In this document: positions 4,811 through 5,067 of the stretch, piece by piece
How positions within the stretch are numbered: the first letter of the stretch is position 1
Layout: every line of letters starts with the position of its first letter
Origin: Candidatus Thiothrix singaporensis
GTDB lineage: Bacteria > Pseudomonadota > Gammaproteobacteria > Thiotrichales > Thiotrichaceae
Assembly (NCBI GenBank): GCA_013693955.1
Contig: CP059265.1
Location: 593,065 to 598,131 of the forward strand
DNA: 5,067 nucleotides
Direction: 5' to 3'
Program-made: the position numbers and the translations under genes
Notes under the pieces: generated by a model
Seen by the model: the letters and a program-made list of their open reading frames with translations, nothing else
Database searches by the model: none
Told to the model about the DNA's origin: nothing

Positions 4811-5067
4811 CAACTCGCCTCTGCATCAATTGACGGCACCGTCAAGCTGTGGGATGCGGATCGAGGCGTGCTTGCCAAGGTTTTACTGGCAGGCGTTCGC
4901 GGTGTATGGGCAAGCCTTGCCCGTGATGGCGAGGTGCTGCGGGCGGATAATGGCAGCCTGCTGCGCACAGGCACACTGCTGGACAAAGGCAAATATCCGT
5001 ATGAAGGGCAGGAAAGGGATAAGGATGGCAAACCCACCGGAAAAATACTGCACAAAGAGGGGGTTAC
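4811..5067 (+). CDS. Last WD40 unit and C-terminal region, frame 2, open at the right edge
   Basis: Frame 2 is open from the end of the last G-run to the window edge. It reads QLASASIDGTVKLWDADRG, so unit 18 is diverged (ASID instead of ASQD, DADRG instead of DVKTG), as expected for the terminal unit of an array. Then LAGVRGVWASLARDGEVLRA and DNGSLLRTG look like one more degenerate blade. The last visible part (LLDKGKYPYEGQERDKDGKP, then TGKILHKEG) is hydrophilic, rich in Lys/Asp/Gly, and not recognised. The protein continues beyond the window. Confidence 0.6.

Larger units (their letters stand above)
2584..4858 (+). repeat. Tandem array of 18 near-identical WD40-coding units (116-155 bp)
   Basis: A block of about 60 bp, from GACGGCACCGTCAAGCTGTG through AAACAGACCCTGCAAGCG, is almost unchanged in all copies, including third codon positions. 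The exceptions are GCC for ACC in unit 2, GATGCC for GATGTC in units 5 and 14, and a lost A in unit 14. Core-to-core spacings are 129, 117, 129, 129, 155, 143, 116, 129, 132, 144, 116, 129, 129, 118, 118, 118 and 118. Values not divisible by three mark frame changes. Silent-site identity points to recent expansion or gene conversion. Confidence 0.9.
2368..5067 (+). pseudogene. Exported or membrane-anchored WD40-repeat protein gene, whole locus, frame-broken, truncated at right edge
   Basis: In order: a hydrophobic export/anchor segment (about 2400-2460), a Pro-rich linker (2461-2560), 18 WD40 units (18 copies of the K-L-W-D core starting at GTC 2672, 2801, 2918, 3047, 3176, 3331, 3474, 3590, 3719, 3851, 3995, 4111, 4240, 4369, 4487, 4605, 4723, 4841), and a unique tail open to the edge. 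Core frames by position are 2,2,2,2,2,1,3,2,2,2,2,1,1,1,2,3,1,2, so the gene changes frame at units 1, 6, 7, 8, 12 and 15-18, nearly all in G-runs. As printed, translation from the export signal stops at 2763. Eighteen units would make two to three beta-propellers. WD40 arrays bind proteins and serve as sensors; the ligand is unknown. Frame breaks may be sequence errors, decay, or slippage. Confidence 0.65.

Noticed and set aside
2620..4860. CRISPR-like look (about 60-bp constant blocks separated by variable stretches)
   Set aside because: The constant block is too long, the spacers repeat among themselves, and the whole array translates as WD40 units. No cas genes are present.
2743..5055. 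Reverse-strand and alternative-frame ORFs in the repeat array (for example 4090-4593, 4590-4829, 4789-5055, 4500-4802)
   Set aside because: The repeat lacks stops in several frames, so repetitive shadow ORFs are expected. None resembles a protein family, while the chosen frames give WD40 cores.

Overview
This window reads as a GC-rich proteobacterial chromosome segment with accessory character. The host is not identifiable from the sequence. A filamentous gammaproteobacterium (Thiothrix/Beggiatoa type) is only a guess, based on the mix of a TIR protein, near-identical WD40 repeats and REP-type palindromes. All genes that I accept lie on the + strand.

Layout. (1) 1-174: the end of an open frame entering from the left edge, with a small cysteine cluster. 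(2) 175-723: an intact small TPR-type helical-repeat protein. (3) 724-888: an intergenic gap with a 29-bp dyad (780-808) overlapping the -35 box of a good sigma-70-like promoter (803-831). (4) 889-2282: one TIR-domain gene broken into five frame segments by four apparent single-base losses. Mended, it would be about 465 aa: an N-terminal TIR domain with its predicted catalytic glutamate, then a STAND/AAA-like module without a recognisable P-loop, then a helical end. (5) 2291-2391: a pair of inverted REP-like hairpins. (6) about 2385 to the right edge: a WD40 gene with a signal peptide or membrane anchor, a Pro-rich linker, and 18 near-identical WD40 units (2584-4858). Its reading frame changes repeatedly because G-runs in the repeats are 5, 6 or 7 long. 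After the repeats a non-repetitive C-terminal region runs off the window.

Working model (inference): the TIR/STAND-like protein is the cytoplasmic effector-plus-switch part. The exported or membrane-anchored WD40 propeller array is a candidate sensor. Both would be expressed from the dyad-controlled promoter. TIR-STAND-WD40 combinations are known from prokaryotic immunity and self/non-self conflict systems. The unusual points here are the degenerate P-loop, the export signal between effector and repeats, and the homogenised repeat array full of G-tracts.

Main caution: most frame breaks fall at short homopolymers and there are almost no other disabling changes, so sequencing or assembly error is a strong explanation. 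True decay and slipped-strand on/off switching are the alternatives. Every conclusion about intact protein architecture depends on resolving this.
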